The notes under the pieces: model-generated
What the model saw: the letters and a program-made list of their open reading frames with translations, nothing else
The model's database searches: none
Told to the model about the DNA's origin: nothing
In this document: one piece after another, positions 7,670 to 16,318 of the stretch
How positions within the stretch are numbered: position 1 is the stretch's first letter
How the letters are laid out: every line of letters starts with the position of its first letter
Assembly (NCBI RefSeq): GCF_016741935.1
Contig: NZ_JAERRG010000026.1
Coordinates: 62,001 to 126,000, forward strand
Origin: Streptomyces endocoffeicus
GTDB lineage: Bacteria > Actinomycetota > Actinomycetes > Streptomycetales > Streptomycetaceae
Length of the DNA stretch: 64,000 nucleotides
Direction of reading: 5' to 3'
Made by a program: the position numbers and the translations under genes

Positions 7670-10057
7670 GTGAACAGCCAACGGAGGACGGCCAGATCGG
7701 CCGCCATAGCCGCAGTGGTGGCCGCGCTCGGAGCGGCGGCACTCTCGACCGGCATGGCTCAGGCGGACGCACCGTCTACGCGTGTTGAGCGCCATGATCC
7801 GGCGCCCGCGAAGACGGATGTCCAGCACGACCTCGAAGGTCCGTACAGCAAGCAGCGGGAAGCACAGCGCCAGGAGGCGCTGCGTCAGGTCATCTCCGGC
7901 GACGCCAAGGCGACCACGCGCGGGGCGTCCAAGGTCGTGAAGCTCGGCAAGGGCAAGTACGTCGAGCTGGCCCGGGAGAAGACCGACAAGATCTTCACCA
8001 TCCTGGTCGACTTCGGCGACAAGGTGGACGACACCACCATGTACGACCCGGATGGGGACGGCCCCGAGCCGCCGGTGAAGAAGTACGGCGGCGACCCGGG
8101 CCCGGCGCACAACACCATCGCCCAGCCGGACCGCGCCGACGACAACAGCACGGCCTGGCAGAAGGACTACAACCGCCAGCACTTCCAGGACCTCTACTTC
8201 TCCAAGGACAAGAAGAAGGAGTCCCTGAAGAAGTACTACGAGAAGCAGTCCTCGGGCCGCTACTCGGTGGACGGCGAGGTCTCCGACTGGGTTAAGGTCG
8301 ACTGGAACGAGGCCCGCTACGGCTCCAACTACTGCGGCGACACCAACTGCGCCAACGCCTGGGACCTGATCCGCGACGGCGTCAACCAGTGGGCCAAGGA
8401 CCAGAAGGCGGCCGGCCGCACCGACGCGCAGATCAAGGCGGACCTGGCCAAGTACGACCAGTGGGACCGCTACGACTACGACGCCGACGGCAACTTCAAC
8501 GAGCCCGACGGCTACATCGACCACTTCCAGATCGTCCACGCCGGTGAGGACGAGTCCGCGGGCGGCGGGGTCCAGGGCGAGAACGCCATCTGGGCGCACC
8601 GCTGGTACGCGTACGGCACCGACGCGGGCAAGTCCGGCCCCGGCGACAACAAGTCGGGCGGTACGCAGATCGGCGACACCGGCATCTGGGTCGGCGACTA
8701 CACGATGCAGCCGGAGAACGGCGGCCTCGGCGTCTTCGCCCATGAGTACGGCCATGACCTGGGCCTGCCGGACGAGTACGACACCACCGGCAAGGGGGAG
8801 TCGTCCGTCGCCTACTGGTCGCTGATGTCCGCGGGATCCTGGCTCGGCACCGGTAAGGACGCCATCGGCGATCTGCCCGGCGATATGAACGCCTGGGACA
8901 AGCTCCAGCTGGGCTGGCTGAACTACGCCTCGGCCAAGGCCGGTAAGAAGTCCACCCACACCCTCGGGGTGGCCGAGTACAACACCAAGAACAAGCAGGC
9001 GCTGGTGGTCGAGCTGCCCGCCAAGGCCGTCACCACCGAGGTGGTCGCCCCCGCCGAGGGCTCCAAGCAGTGGTGGAGCGGAATGGGCGACGACCTCAAG
9101 AACACCCTTACCCGGTCGGTGGACCTCACGGGCAAGTCCAAGGCCAGTCTGGACCTCCAGGGCTGGTGGGACATCGAGGAGAACTACGACTACCTCTACG
9201 CCGAGGTCTCCACGGACGGCGGCGCCAACTGGACGCCCGTCGACGGCACCGCGGACGGCAAGGCCATCCCGCGCGACGCCGGAGACAAGCCCGCGCTGAC
9301 CGGCACCTCGGGCGCGTACAAGAAGCTCTCCTTCCCGCTGGACGCCTACGCGGGCAAGAAGATCGACCTGCGCTTCCGCTACCAGACCGACGGCGGGGTG
9401 GCGCAGAAGGGCTTCGCGGCCGACGCGATCACCCTGACCGCGGACGGCGCCCCGGTCTTCAGCGACGGCGCCGAGGGCGACGACAACGGCTGGACGGCGA
9501 AGGGCTTCTCGCGCATCGGCGGCTCCTTCACCAAGGACTACCCGCAGTACTACCTCGCCGAGAACCGCCAGTACGTGTCGTACGACACCACCCTCAAGAC
9601 CGGCCCGTACAACTTCGGCTGGGCCTCCAGCCGGCCCAACTGGGTCGAGCACTTCCCGTACCAGAATGGGCTGCTGATCTGGCAGTGGGACACCTCGCAG
9701 CCGGACAACAACGTCGGCGTCCACCCGGGCAGTGGTCTGATCCTGCCGATCGACGCGCACCCCGCCGCCGAGAAGTGGGCGGACGGCAAGCTGATGCGCA
9801 ACCGGATCCAGGCGTACGACTCGCCCTTCAGCCGGCTCCCCTCGGACGGCTTCACGCTGCACAACGACGGCAAGGCCGCCAAGGTGAAGCCGAAGCCGGG
9901 CATCCCGGTCTTTGATGACCATAAGGGTACGTACTGGGACGAGGGCAACCCGACCGGAAGTGTCAAGATTGCTGACACCAACACCCGGATCAAGATCCTC
10001 AAGGAGCTCCCGGGCGGCTCGACGATGACCGTCCAGGTCGGACCGTCCGCCTCCTAG
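7670..10057 (+). CDS. Secreted M6 (immune inhibitor A) zinc metalloprotease
   Basis: 795 residues from a GTG at 7670, chosen because GGGGAGG lies about 10 bases upstream and the product begins with a classical signal peptide (basic RRTAR, then AAIAAVVAALGAAAL, cleavage near GMAQADA). The zinc site HEYGHDLGLPDEYD lies near residue 358 and gives the HExxH plus downstream metal ligand of family M6. The C-terminal half has beta-rich modules with WWDIEENYDYLYAEVSTDGG typical of immune inhibitor A. Expected to be an extracellular protease degrading host or environmental proteins. It is a single gene with its own terminator. Length is usual for the family. Confidence 0.92.
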   Translation: MNSQRRTARSAAIAAVVAALGAAALSTGMAQADAPSTRVERHDPAPAKTDVQHDLEGPYSKQREAQRQEALRQVISGDAKATTRGASKVVKLGKGKYVELAREKTDKIFTILVDFGDKVDDTTMYDPDGDGPEPPVKKYGGDPGPAHNTIAQPDRADDNSTAWQKDYNRQHFQDLYFSKDKKKESLKKYYEKQSSGRYSVDGEVSDWVKVDWNEARYGSNYCGDTNCANAWDLIRDGVNQWAKDQKAAGRTDAQIKADLAKYDQWDRYDYDADGNFNEPDGYIDHFQIVHAGEDESAGGGVQGENAIWAHRWYAYGTDAGKSGPGDNKSGGTQIGDTGIWVGDYTMQPENGGLGVFAHEYGHDLGLPDEYDTTGKGESSVAYWSLMSAGSWLGTGKDAIGDLPGDMNAWDKLQLGWLNYASAKAGKKSTHTLGVAEYNTKNKQALVVELPAKAVTTEVVAPAEGSKQWWSGMGDDLKNTLTRSVDLTGKSKASLDLQGWWDIEENYDYLYAEVSTDGGANWTPVDGTADGKAIPRDAGDKPALTGTSGAYKKLSFPLDAYAGKKIDLRFRYQTDGGVAQKGFAADAITLTADGAPVFSDGAEGDDNGWTAKGFSRIGGSFTKDYPQYYLAENRQYVSYDTTLKTGPYNFGWASSRPNWVEHFPYQNGLLIWQWDTSQPDNNVGVHPGSGLILPIDAHPAAEKWADGKLMRNRIQAYDSPFSRLPSDGFTLHNDGKAAKVKPKPGIPVFDDHKGTYWDEGNPTGSVKIADTNTRIKILKELPGGSTMTVQVGPSAS

Positions 10058-10096
10058 ATCCACACCAGTCTGCGTTTTCGCAGGTCAGAGCGGTAG

Positions 10097-10126
10097 CGGC
10101 CGTCGCCCCCTAGCGGGCGGCGGCCG
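10097..10126 (+). terminator. Hairpin after the M6 protease
   Basis: Arms 10097-10108 and 10115-10126 pair over 12 bp with one G-U, six-base loop, 39 bases after the stop codon. Confidence 0.6.
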
Positions 10127-10190
10127 TTAGCGTTTAGATGCCCCTACGACCTGCTTGTTGACACGACGTCTCACGGGGGCATGACCCGCA

Positions 10191-10505
10191 ATGGCCGACG
10201 GAGGATTTACCAAGCTGCCGGGTGGCAGTGTGGTGGTCGCACTGACGCTGCCGCGCCCACTGGGCGAGGGCGGCGTCCGCGTACTGGTACACGCCGCGAA
10301 CCGCCAGCGAGCCCTGACCAGGCTCCGCAATCTCGGGCTCCGCGCTGTCTATCTGCGCGGCAACACCGCGCCGCCGACACCCGACGAGGTGACGGCGGTG
10401 CTCCACCATCCCGACGGGGTGGTCTGGCGCGCCGCGCCGGACCGCGGAGGGGAGCTCTGGCATCCCATGGCCGCCCTCCTCAGACCCCCGGCCCCGGCCT
10501 CGTAA
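10191..10505 (+). CDS. Small conserved-looking hypothetical protein
   Basis: 104 residues, no signal peptide or membrane segment. It reads as an alpha/beta soluble protein (GGSVVVALTLPRPLGEGGVRVLVHAANRQRALTRLRNLGLRAVYL) ending in a proline/alanine tail. Coding is supported by codon-position GC bias and the clean reading frame between two terminated genes. I do not recognise a family. It converges on pncA, whose stop is 89 bases away. Confidence 0.6.
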   Translation: MADGGFTKLPGGSVVVALTLPRPLGEGGVRVLVHAANRQRALTRLRNLGLRAVYLRGNTAPPTPDEVTAVLHHPDGVVWRAAPDRGGELWHPMAALLRPPAPAS

Positions 10506-10593
10506 CGCCGGGGCCCGGGGCGGCGGCCGATCGAGCCTGGCCGGGCAGCCGCCGGGGAGGGGGCTGGGGGCGCTCAGGGCGCCTCCGGGACCC

Positions 10594-11178
10594 TCAGACG
10601 ACCGGCTTGCCGCTGAGCTCGACCCCGGCCGCCCGCAGCTCCTCCAGGGCGCGCTCGGTCGTGCCCGGGGAGACGCCCGCGGTCAGGTCCAGCAGGACAT
10701 GCGCCGTGAACCCCTCGCGGCGCGCGTCCAGCGCCGTGGCCCGTACACAGTGGTCGGTGGCGATGCCCACCACGTCCACCTCGGTCACCTCCCGCTCGCG
10801 CAGCCACTGGGCGAGCGGGGTGCCGTGCTCGTCGGCGCCCTCGAAGCCGCTGTACGCGCCCGTGTACGCGCCCTTGTCGAAGACCGCCTCGATCGCGCCG
10901 GAGGCGACGGCGGGCGCGAAGTTCGGGTGGAACCCGACGCCCTCGGTGCCCGCGACACAGTGCACCGGCCAGGTGTGCTCATAGTCCGGATTGTCCGAGA
11001 AGTGATCGCCCGGATCGATGTGGTGATCACGGGTGGCGACGACATGCCGGTAACCGGGCGTGGCCTCCCCGATCAGATCGGTGATCGCGGCGGCGACGTC
11101 CGCGCCCCCCGTCACCGCGAGGCTTCCGCCCTCGCAGAAGTCGTTCTGGACGTCGACGACGATCAGTGCCCGGTGCAT
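10594..11178 (-). CDS. pncA: Nicotinamidase (isochorismatase superfamily)
   Basis: 194 residues from the ATG at 11178 (MHRALIVVDVQNDFC). Hydrolyses nicotinamide to nicotinate and ammonia in NAD salvage. The catalytic triad is visible as Asp9, Lys102 and Cys144 (ATDHCVRATAL), with metal ligands Asp51, His53 and His59 in the DHHIDPGDHF loop. The neighbour upstream on the same strand is nicotinate phosphoribosyltransferase, which uses the nicotinate produced; the two genes are 75 bases apart and probably form an operon transcribed from upstream of pncB. Length and residues match the M. tuberculosis PncA type. Confidence 0.93.
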   Translation of the reverse strand: MHRALIVVDVQNDFCEGGSLAVTGGADVAAAITDLIGEATPGYRHVVATRDHHIDPGDHFSDNPDYEHTWPVHCVAGTEGVGFHPNFAPAVASGAIEAVFDKGAYTGAYSGFEGADEHGTPLAQWLREREVTEVDVVGIATDHCVRATALDARREGFTAHVLLDLTAGVSPGTTERALEELRAAGVELSGKPVV

Positions 11179-11253
11179 GTCACCGAGGGTAGACACTCCG
11201 CGTCGATTACGGCAGTGGGCGTGCCCCGCGTTCCCGCTCATGACCCGCCCGCC

Positions 11254-12588
11254 TCAGGCCCGCGCGTACTCGGTGGGCAGGACCGGCTCCCCGCGCGAGA
11301 GCTGGGTCGCCGACAGCGGCAGCCCGGCCCGGGCCGCGATATGCCGGTCCCGCGCCGCGTCCAGCGGCTCGCGGGCCACGATCTCGCCCCCGCGCACCAG
11401 CTCCACCAGCAGTTGATGGCCCGCCAGCTCCTCGGGGACCGCACCGGTGCCGATCACCTCGGCCTCGGCCACACCGTGCTCGTCCACCCGCCGCGCGGCC
11501 CATTTGCGGCCGCCCACCGAGGTCTTGGCGCCCATGGACTTCTTGGCCACCGGCAGCAGCGGCGCGTCAGCGTCGTCCGAGACCGCCCGCGCCACCAGCT
11601 TGTAGACCATCGAGCTGGTGGGGTGGCCGCTTCCGGTGACCAGCTGGGTGCCGACCCCGTACGCGTCCACGGGGGCCGCGGCCAGCGAGGCGATCGCGTA
11701 CTCGTCGAGGTCGCTGGTCACCACGATCTTGGTGTTCTTGGCGCCCAGCTCGTCCAGCTGCTGGCGCACCCGGTGGGCCAGCAGCAGCAGATCGCCGGAG
11801 TCGATCCTTACGGCGCCCAGGTCCTTGCCGGCCACCTCCACGGCGGCGCGCACCGCCTCGGCGACGTCATAGGTGTCCACGAGCAGGGTGGTGTCGCTGC
11901 CGTGCGCCTGGACCTGCGCCGTGAAGGCGTCCCGCTCGCTGTCGTGCAGCAGGGTGAAGGCGTGGGCGCTGGTGCCGACGGTCGGGATGTTGTAGCGGAA
12001 TCCGGCCGCGAGGTCGGAGGTGGTGGTGAAGCCGCCGACGTAGGCGGCGCGGGCGGCGGCCACGGCGGCCAGCTCATGGGTGCGGCGGGCGCCCATCTCG
12101 ATGAGCGGCCGGTCGCCGGCGGCGGTGGACATCCGGGACGCGGCGGCGGCCACCGCGGAGTCGTGGTTGAGGATGGAGAGGATGACCGTCTCCAGCAGCA
12201 CCGCCTCGGCGAAGGTGCCCTCCACCCGGATGATCGGCGAGCCGGGGAAGTAGACCTCGCCCTCGGGGTAGCCCCAGATGTCGCCGCGGAAGCGGTAGTC
12301 GGCGAGCCAGGAGAGCGTGGGCTCGTCCACGATCCGCTGCTGGGCGAGGAAGTCCAGCACGCCGGTGTCGAAGCGGAAGTTCTCGACGGCGTCCAGCACC
12401 CGCCCGGTGCCGGCCACGACGCCGTAGCGCCGGCCCTCGGGGAGGCGCCTGGTGAAGGCCTCGAAGACCGAGCGGCGGTCGGCGGTGCCCGCCCGCAGCG
12501 CGGCCTGCAGCATGGTGAGTTCGTACCGGTCGGTGAAGAGTGCGGTCGACGGCACGTCCACCGGCAGTCCCAAGTCCGCAGTGTCCAT
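11254..12588 (-). CDS. pncB: Nicotinate phosphoribosyltransferase
   Basis: 444 residues. Converts nicotinate and PRPP to nicotinate mononucleotide in the Preiss-Handler NAD salvage route. Motifs include ALFTDRYELTML at the N-terminus, ILNHDSAVAAAASRM, and VRIDSGDLLLLA in the phosphoribosyl-binding barrel. It precedes pncA on the same strand. Its start (ATG at 12588) is only 83 bases from the divergent clpS, so both promoters lie in that short gap. Confidence 0.93.
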   Translation of the reverse strand: MDTADLGLPVDVPSTALFTDRYELTMLQAALRAGTADRRSVFEAFTRRLPEGRRYGVVAGTGRVLDAVENFRFDTGVLDFLAQQRIVDEPTLSWLADYRFRGDIWGYPEGEVYFPGSPIIRVEGTFAEAVLLETVILSILNHDSAVAAAASRMSTAAGDRPLIEMGARRTHELAAVAAARAAYVGGFTTTSDLAAGFRYNIPTVGTSAHAFTLLHDSERDAFTAQVQAHGSDTTLLVDTYDVAEAVRAAVEVAGKDLGAVRIDSGDLLLLAHRVRQQLDELGAKNTKIVVTSDLDEYAIASLAAAPVDAYGVGTQLVTGSGHPTSSMVYKLVARAVSDDADAPLLPVAKKSMGAKTSVGGRKWAARRVDEHGVAEAEVIGTGAVPEELAGHQLLVELVRGGEIVAREPLDAARDRHIAARAGLPLSATQLSRGEPVLPTEYARA

Positions 12589-12671
12589 GGTTGACGATGC
12601 TACCTCCCGTACTCGTCAGAGTGACGAGATCTGGGTGCCGGTTTAGGCGACGGCCCGTGCCGGGTGGCAGC

Positions 12672-12983
12672 ATGGGACGTGTGAGTGTCGCGCCCGTGGA
12701 GATCGAACGTCCTGAATCCCGTGAAGCACCCTCGTCGGTGCCGGAACCCGACGTTCCCTGGGTGACGGTGGTCCATAACGACCCCGTCAATCTCATGAGC
12801 TATGTGACCTACGTCTTCCAGAGCTACTTCGGCTACTCCAAGGACAAGGCCAACCGTCTGATGCTCGATGTCCACCACAAAGGCCGCGCGATCGTCTCGA
12901 GCGGCACCCGCGAGGAGATGGAGCGCGACGTACAGGCGATGCACGGCTACGGCCTGTGGGCGACTCTCCAGCAGGAGCGCTGA
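12672..12983 (+). CDS. clpS: ATP-dependent Clp protease adaptor ClpS
   Basis: 103 residues from ATG 12672; a GTG at 12681 is an equally reasonable start because neither has a strong ribosome site. The ClpS core is clear: WVTVVHNDPVNLMSYVTYVFQ (the ND pair contacts N-degrons), then LMLDVHHKGRAIV and a C-terminal WATLQQER. ClpS delivers proteins with destabilising N-terminal residues to ClpAP/ClpCP. Its stop overlaps the start of the DUF2017 gene, an arrangement conserved in actinobacteria, implying translational coupling. Confidence 0.93.
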   Translation: MGRVSVAPVEIERPESREAPSSVPEPDVPWVTVVHNDPVNLMSYVTYVFQSYFGYSKDKANRLMLDVHHKGRAIVSSGTREEMERDVQAMHGYGLWATLQQER

Positions 12984-13594
12984 TGTCGGGACGTTTCGAG
13001 CCGTTGCCGGGTGGCGGCGCCGCCATCGCCCTGGACGAGGTGGAGGTCTCCATCCTGCGCAGCCTGGCCATGCAGCTCGCCGAGCTGATCGGCCCGGGTG
13101 ACCAGCCCGCCGCGGGCGACGATCCGCTGGCCGCGCTCTTCGCGGACGGCCCGAGCAAGCCGCCGGAGGATCCGGCGCTCGCCCGGCTCTTCCCGGACGC
13201 CTACTCCCCGCCGGACCAGGAGCTCGGGGCGCGGGAGGAGAAGGAGGCGCGGGAGGCGTCCGCGGAGTTCCGCCGCTTCACCGAGAACGACCTGCGGGCG
13301 CGCAAGCGCGACGACGCCCTGACGGTGGTGCGCGACCTGGACGCGCTGGGCCCCGGCTCCTCGGGTGGGGCCCCGGCGGTGCTGGAGCTGGCGCCGGAGC
13401 GGTCCCGGTGCTGGCTGGGCGCGCTCAACGACCTGCGGCTGGCCATCGGGACCCGGCTGGAGGTCACCGACGAGGACGACGGCGGTGAGCTGCTGGGGCT
13501 GCCGGACTCCGATCCGCGCAAGCCGATGGTGATGGCGTACTTCTGGCTCGGCGGGCTCCAGGAGACCCTGATCGAGACGCTCATGCCGGAATGA
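12983..13594 (+). CDS. DUF2017 protein coupled to clpS
   Basis: 203 residues, start ATG 12983 overlapping the clpS TGA. The sequence begins MSGRFEPLPGGGAAIALDEVEVSILRSL and ends in FWLGGLQETLIE, features of the actinobacterial DUF2017 family that habitually follows clpS. It is a soluble acidic protein with a variable central linker. No enzymatic motif is visible. By context it may act in Clp-dependent proteolysis, but that is inference. Confidence 0.85.
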   Translation: MSGRFEPLPGGGAAIALDEVEVSILRSLAMQLAELIGPGDQPAAGDDPLAALFADGPSKPPEDPALARLFPDAYSPPDQELGAREEKEAREASAEFRRFTENDLRARKRDDALTVVRDLDALGPGSSGGAPAVLELAPERSRCWLGALNDLRLAIGTRLEVTDEDDGGELLGLPDSDPRKPMVMAYFWLGGLQETLIETLMPE

Positions 13595-13642
13595 TTCCCT
13601 CCGGCGATTACTGAGTGTTCGTTTAGAGGATGCTCAACTCCG

Positions 13643-13672
13643 GATAACGATCGCATCACCGCGGTCGTTATC
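13643..13672. promoter_or_regulatory. 12-bp inverted repeat upstream of the permease
   Basis: Arms GATAACGATCGC (13643-13654) and GCGGTCGTTATC (13661-13672) pair with one mismatch around a 6-base spacer, 134 bases before the permease start and 49 after DUF2017. A short T-rich stretch follows, so it could be either an operator or a weak terminator. A second short repeat TGTGGT/ACCACA lies at 13708-13723. Confidence 0.45.
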
Positions 13673-13805
13673 TTTGTTGCGCAGTACAACCTTTGTCCAC
13701 TTCTTCCTGTGGTGTGCACCACACGCGGCCCAGCCGATCGGTGTTGCGGGCGTGATAAATCTTCACGATCGCAGCCAGCCGCCACAGGGAGAAAGGCACA
13801 GCAAT

Positions 13806-15221
13806 ATGACCTCAGCGGCTCCTGAAGAGGGCTATGAGCGCGGCCTTGGCAGTCGCCAGGTCCAGATGATCGCTATCGGCGGCGCCATCGGCGTCGGCCT
13901 GTTCATGGGTGCCGGGGCGAACATCGCCAAGGCCGGCCCGAGCATCATCCTGATGTACGCCCTCGCGGGCGTGATCGTCTTCTTCATCATGAGAGCGCTC
14001 GGTGAGCTGCTCCTCTATCGGCGGTCCACGGGCTCCTTCGCGGAATACATCCGGGAGTTCCTGGGCCCGTTCTTCGGCTATGTGACCGGCTGGACCTACT
14101 GGCTGCTGTGGGTGGTGACCGGCATGGCCGAGCTCACGGCCGCCGCCATCTACATCAACTTCTGGTTCCCCTCGATCCCGCAGTGGGTCAGCGCCCTGGT
14201 CTTCCTGGTGGTGCTCTTCGGGGTCAACCTGATCTCGGTCAAGGTCTTCGGTGAGGTCGAGTTCTGGTTCTCGATGGTCAAGGTCACCGCGATCATCGGC
14301 ATGATCGTGATCGGCCTCGGTGTGCTCACCCTCGGCTTCTCCGACGCCGGTGACACCGCCGCCGCCTCGAACCTCTGGTCACACGGCGGGTTCTTCCCCA
14401 ACGGCATCGGCGACAGCCTGATGACCCTCCAGGGCGTGATGTTCGCCTACATCGCCGTCGAGCTCGTCGGCGTCACCGCGAGCGAGTCCGAGGACCCGGA
14501 GAGGACCCTGCCCAAGGCGATCAACACCCTGCCGTGGCGCATCATCATCTTCTACGTGGGTGCGCTGACGGTGCTGCTGGCGGTCGTCAAGTGGACCGAG
14601 TTCTCGGCCGGCGAGAGCCCCTTCGTGCACGGCTTCTCCAAGATCGGCATCCCCCTCGCCGCCGGTATCGTCAACTTCGTCGTCCTGACCGCGGCCCTGT
14701 CCTCCTGCAACTCCGGCATGTACTCCACCGGCCGGATGCTGCGCGACCTGGCGACCAGCGGTGAGGGGCCGAGCATCTTCGCCCGGCTCAACGTCCGCAA
14801 GTCCCCGGCCCTCGGCATCACCTTCTCCGTCCTCTTCATGGGTATCGGCGTGCTCCTCAACTACGTCGTCCCCGAGAAGGCGTTCACCTACGTCACCTCG
14901 GTGTCCACGGCCTGCGGCATCTGGACCTGGCTGATGATCCTGTTCGCCCACATCCGGTACCGCAGCGCGTTCCGCGCCGGCCGGCTGCCCGCCTCGAGTT
15001 TCCCGGCCCCGGGCGGCTCGTTCTTCAGCTGGGTGGCGGCGGTCTTCCTGCTGTTCGTGACCTGCTTGGTCGCCTACGACAAGGACGCCCGGGTCTCCCT
15101 GTACATCGGTGCCGGTTGGGCCGTCTGCCTGGTGATCGGCTGGTACGTCCTCAAGGCCCGCGGCGGTGCCCAGCCGCTCGGCCAGTCGGACGCGGTGGAG
15201 CCGGAGTACGCGCGCAAGTAG
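13806..15221 (+). CDS. Amino-acid permease (APC superfamily, AAT family)
   Basis: 471 residues from ATG 13806, preceded by GGGAGAAAGG. About 12 membrane helices are evident. The signature GLGSRQVQMIAIGGAIGVGLFMGAG near residue 12 and GELLLYRRSTGSFAEYIREFLGP place it in the amino-acid transporter family with the D-Ala/D-Ser/Gly (CycA), asparagine (AnsP) and GABA permeases. It should be a proton symporter in the plasma membrane. The precise substrate cannot be read from the sequence. Monocistronic, with a hairpin terminator at 15265. Confidence 0.9.
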   Translation: MTSAAPEEGYERGLGSRQVQMIAIGGAIGVGLFMGAGANIAKAGPSIILMYALAGVIVFFIMRALGELLLYRRSTGSFAEYIREFLGPFFGYVTGWTYWLLWVVTGMAELTAAAIYINFWFPSIPQWVSALVFLVVLFGVNLISVKVFGEVEFWFSMVKVTAIIGMIVIGLGVLTLGFSDAGDTAAASNLWSHGGFFPNGIGDSLMTLQGVMFAYIAVELVGVTASESEDPERTLPKAINTLPWRIIIFYVGALTVLLAVVKWTEFSAGESPFVHGFSKIGIPLAAGIVNFVVLTAALSSCNSGMYSTGRMLRDLATSGEGPSIFARLNVRKSPALGITFSVLFMGIGVLLNYVVPEKAFTYVTSVSTACGIWTWLMILFAHIRYRSAFRAGRLPASSFPAPGGSFFSWVAAVFLLFVTCLVAYDKDARVSLYIGAGWAVCLVIGWYVLKARGGAQPLGQSDAVEPEYARK

Positions 15222-15264
15222 TCCACGACGAATCCGTATCGCCTTTCGGGCGCTATATCTCAGC

Positions 15265-15298
15265 AGGCGGGCTCCGGACCTCTGTCCGGAGCCTGCCT
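15265..15298 (+). terminator. Hairpin after the permease
   Basis: Fifteen-base arms 15265-15279 and 15284-15298 pair with one mismatch around CTCT, 43 bases after the permease stop and 15 before the JAMM gene. Confidence 0.65.
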
Positions 15299-15312
15299 CC
15301 TATTGTGTGGTC

Positions 15313-15738
15313 ATGCTGACCATCACCCAGGCGCTCCACGACAAGATCGTCGCGCACGCCCGCGCCGACCACCCCGACGAGGCATGCGGTGTGATCGCGG
15401 GCCCGGCCGGAAGCGGCCGCCCCGAGCGGTTCATCCCGATGCTGAACGCGGCCCGTTCCCCCACCTTCTACGAGTTCGACTCGGGTGACCTGCTCAAGCT
15501 CTACCGCGAGATGGACGACCGGGACGAGGAGCCGGTGGTCATCTACCACTCGCACACCGCCACCGAGGCGTACCCCTCCCGCACCGATATCTCCTACGCC
15601 AATGAGCCCGGTGCCCACTACGTCCTGGTCTCCACGGCCGATTGCGGCAATGACGAGGGGCCCTTCCAGTTCCGGTCCTTCCGGATCGTGGACGGCGAGG
15701 TCACCGAGGAAGAGGTGGAGATCGTCCCGGGTGGCTGA
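15313..15738 (+). CDS. mec: JAMM/Mov34 metalloprotease (Mec-like)
   Basis: 141 residues from ATG 15313. The JAMM zinc motif is complete: Glu23 in HPDEACG, then His79-Ser-His81, Ser89 and Asp92 in HSHTATEAYPSRTD. In M. tuberculosis the homologue Mec releases cysteine from the CysO-cysteine adduct; related proteases also trim residues from sulfur-carrier C-termini. Downstream on the same strand are a leader peptide, a CysO-like carrier and CysM, the partners of that pathway, so the gene symbol is given by homology and context. It probably acts in the cytoplasm. Confidence 0.9.
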   Translation: MLTITQALHDKIVAHARADHPDEACGVIAGPAGSGRPERFIPMLNAARSPTFYEFDSGDLLKLYREMDDRDEEPVVIYHSHTATEAYPSRTDISYANEPGAHYVLVSTADCGNDEGPFQFRSFRIVDGEVTEEEVEIVPGG

Positions 15739-15829
15739 ATCCCCGCTCTGTCTTGCATCGCGGTCGCTACCCGTCCGTATCGCGGGATCACCTACCCGAG
15801 CCCGGTTCGGGAATCGATACGATGAGTCC

Positions 15830-15946
15830 ATGGTTTTCGATGACGTGAGCGAGAAGACGCCGGGCATGCTGCTCGTGGCGCGGCTCCACGTCGACCTGTG
15901 CCGGCTCGCCAGCGCGATGTGTCCGCGCCGCGCCGTGGCCGCCTGA
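15830..15946 (+). CDS. Cysteine-containing leader peptide upstream of cysO-cysM
   Basis: A 38-residue reading frame (MVFDDVSEKTPGMLLVAR, then LHVDLCRLASAMCPRRAVAA) ending 93 bases before the CysO-like start. An internal ATG at 15866 would give a 26-residue version. The core RLHVDLCRLASAMC closely resembles the short leader peptides found upstream of sulfur and cysteine genes in actinobacteria. Two Cys codons (TGC, TGT) follow an Arg/Leu-rich stretch. Stalling at those codons when cysteinyl-tRNA is scarce could control downstream expression. The match to the leader class is from memory; the regulatory role is inference. Confidence 0.7.
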   Translation: MVFDDVSEKTPGMLLVARLHVDLCRLASAMCPRRAVAA

Positions 15947-16039
15947 GCGCGCGCCCGAGACGCCCGACGCCCTTCGACGACGCCCTCCCGGCCGCTCCCG
16001 GCCCGGGAGCCCACCCCGCCCTCCGACAGGAGCCCAGAC

Positions 16040-16318
16040 ATGGCCATCGAGGTCCGCATCCCGACCATCCTCCGCACCTACACCGACGGCCAGAAGGCGG
16101 TCGAGGGCAGCGGAGCCACGCTCGCCGAGCTCTTCACCGACCTGGAGAGCCGGCACTCCGGGATCCAGGAGCGCCTGGTCGACGGCGGCGAGCTGCGCCG
16201 CTTCGTCAACGTCTATCTGAACGACGAGGACGTCCGCTTCCTCGACGGCATCTCCACCAAGCTCTCGGACGGCGACAACGTGACGATCCTCCCGGCCGTC
16301 GCCGGCGGAATGCTCTGA
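16040..16318 (+). CDS. cysO: Ubiquitin-like sulfur carrier (CysO/MoaD type)
   Basis: 92 residues with the beta-grasp fold signature of ThiS/MoaD/CysO: MAIEVRIPTILRTYTDG at the start, VNVYLNDEDVRF in the middle and DNVTILPAVAGGML at the end. The carrier is activated at a C-terminal Gly-Gly and bears a thiocarboxylate that supplies sulfur for cysteine. Here two residues, Met-Leu, follow Gly-Gly, so the tail needs trimming, plausibly by the adjacent JAMM protease. The stop overlaps the cysM start (ATGA), so the two are translated together. A good ribosome site, GACAGGAG, precedes ATG 16040. Confidence 0.9.
   Translation: MAIEVRIPTILRTYTDGQKAVEGSGATLAELFTDLESRHSGIQERLVDGGELRRFVNVYLNDEDVRFLDGISTKLSDGDNVTILPAVAGGML

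Noticed and set aside
7628..10063. An 811-codon open frame antisense to the M6 protease
   Set aside because: It is a GC-bias shadow: no motif, Val/Leu/Gly/Arg-rich composition, and the sense strand has a complete protease.
10699..12594. Long plus-strand frame across pncA and pncB
   Set aside because: It is antisense to two well-defined enzymes and has shadow-like composition.
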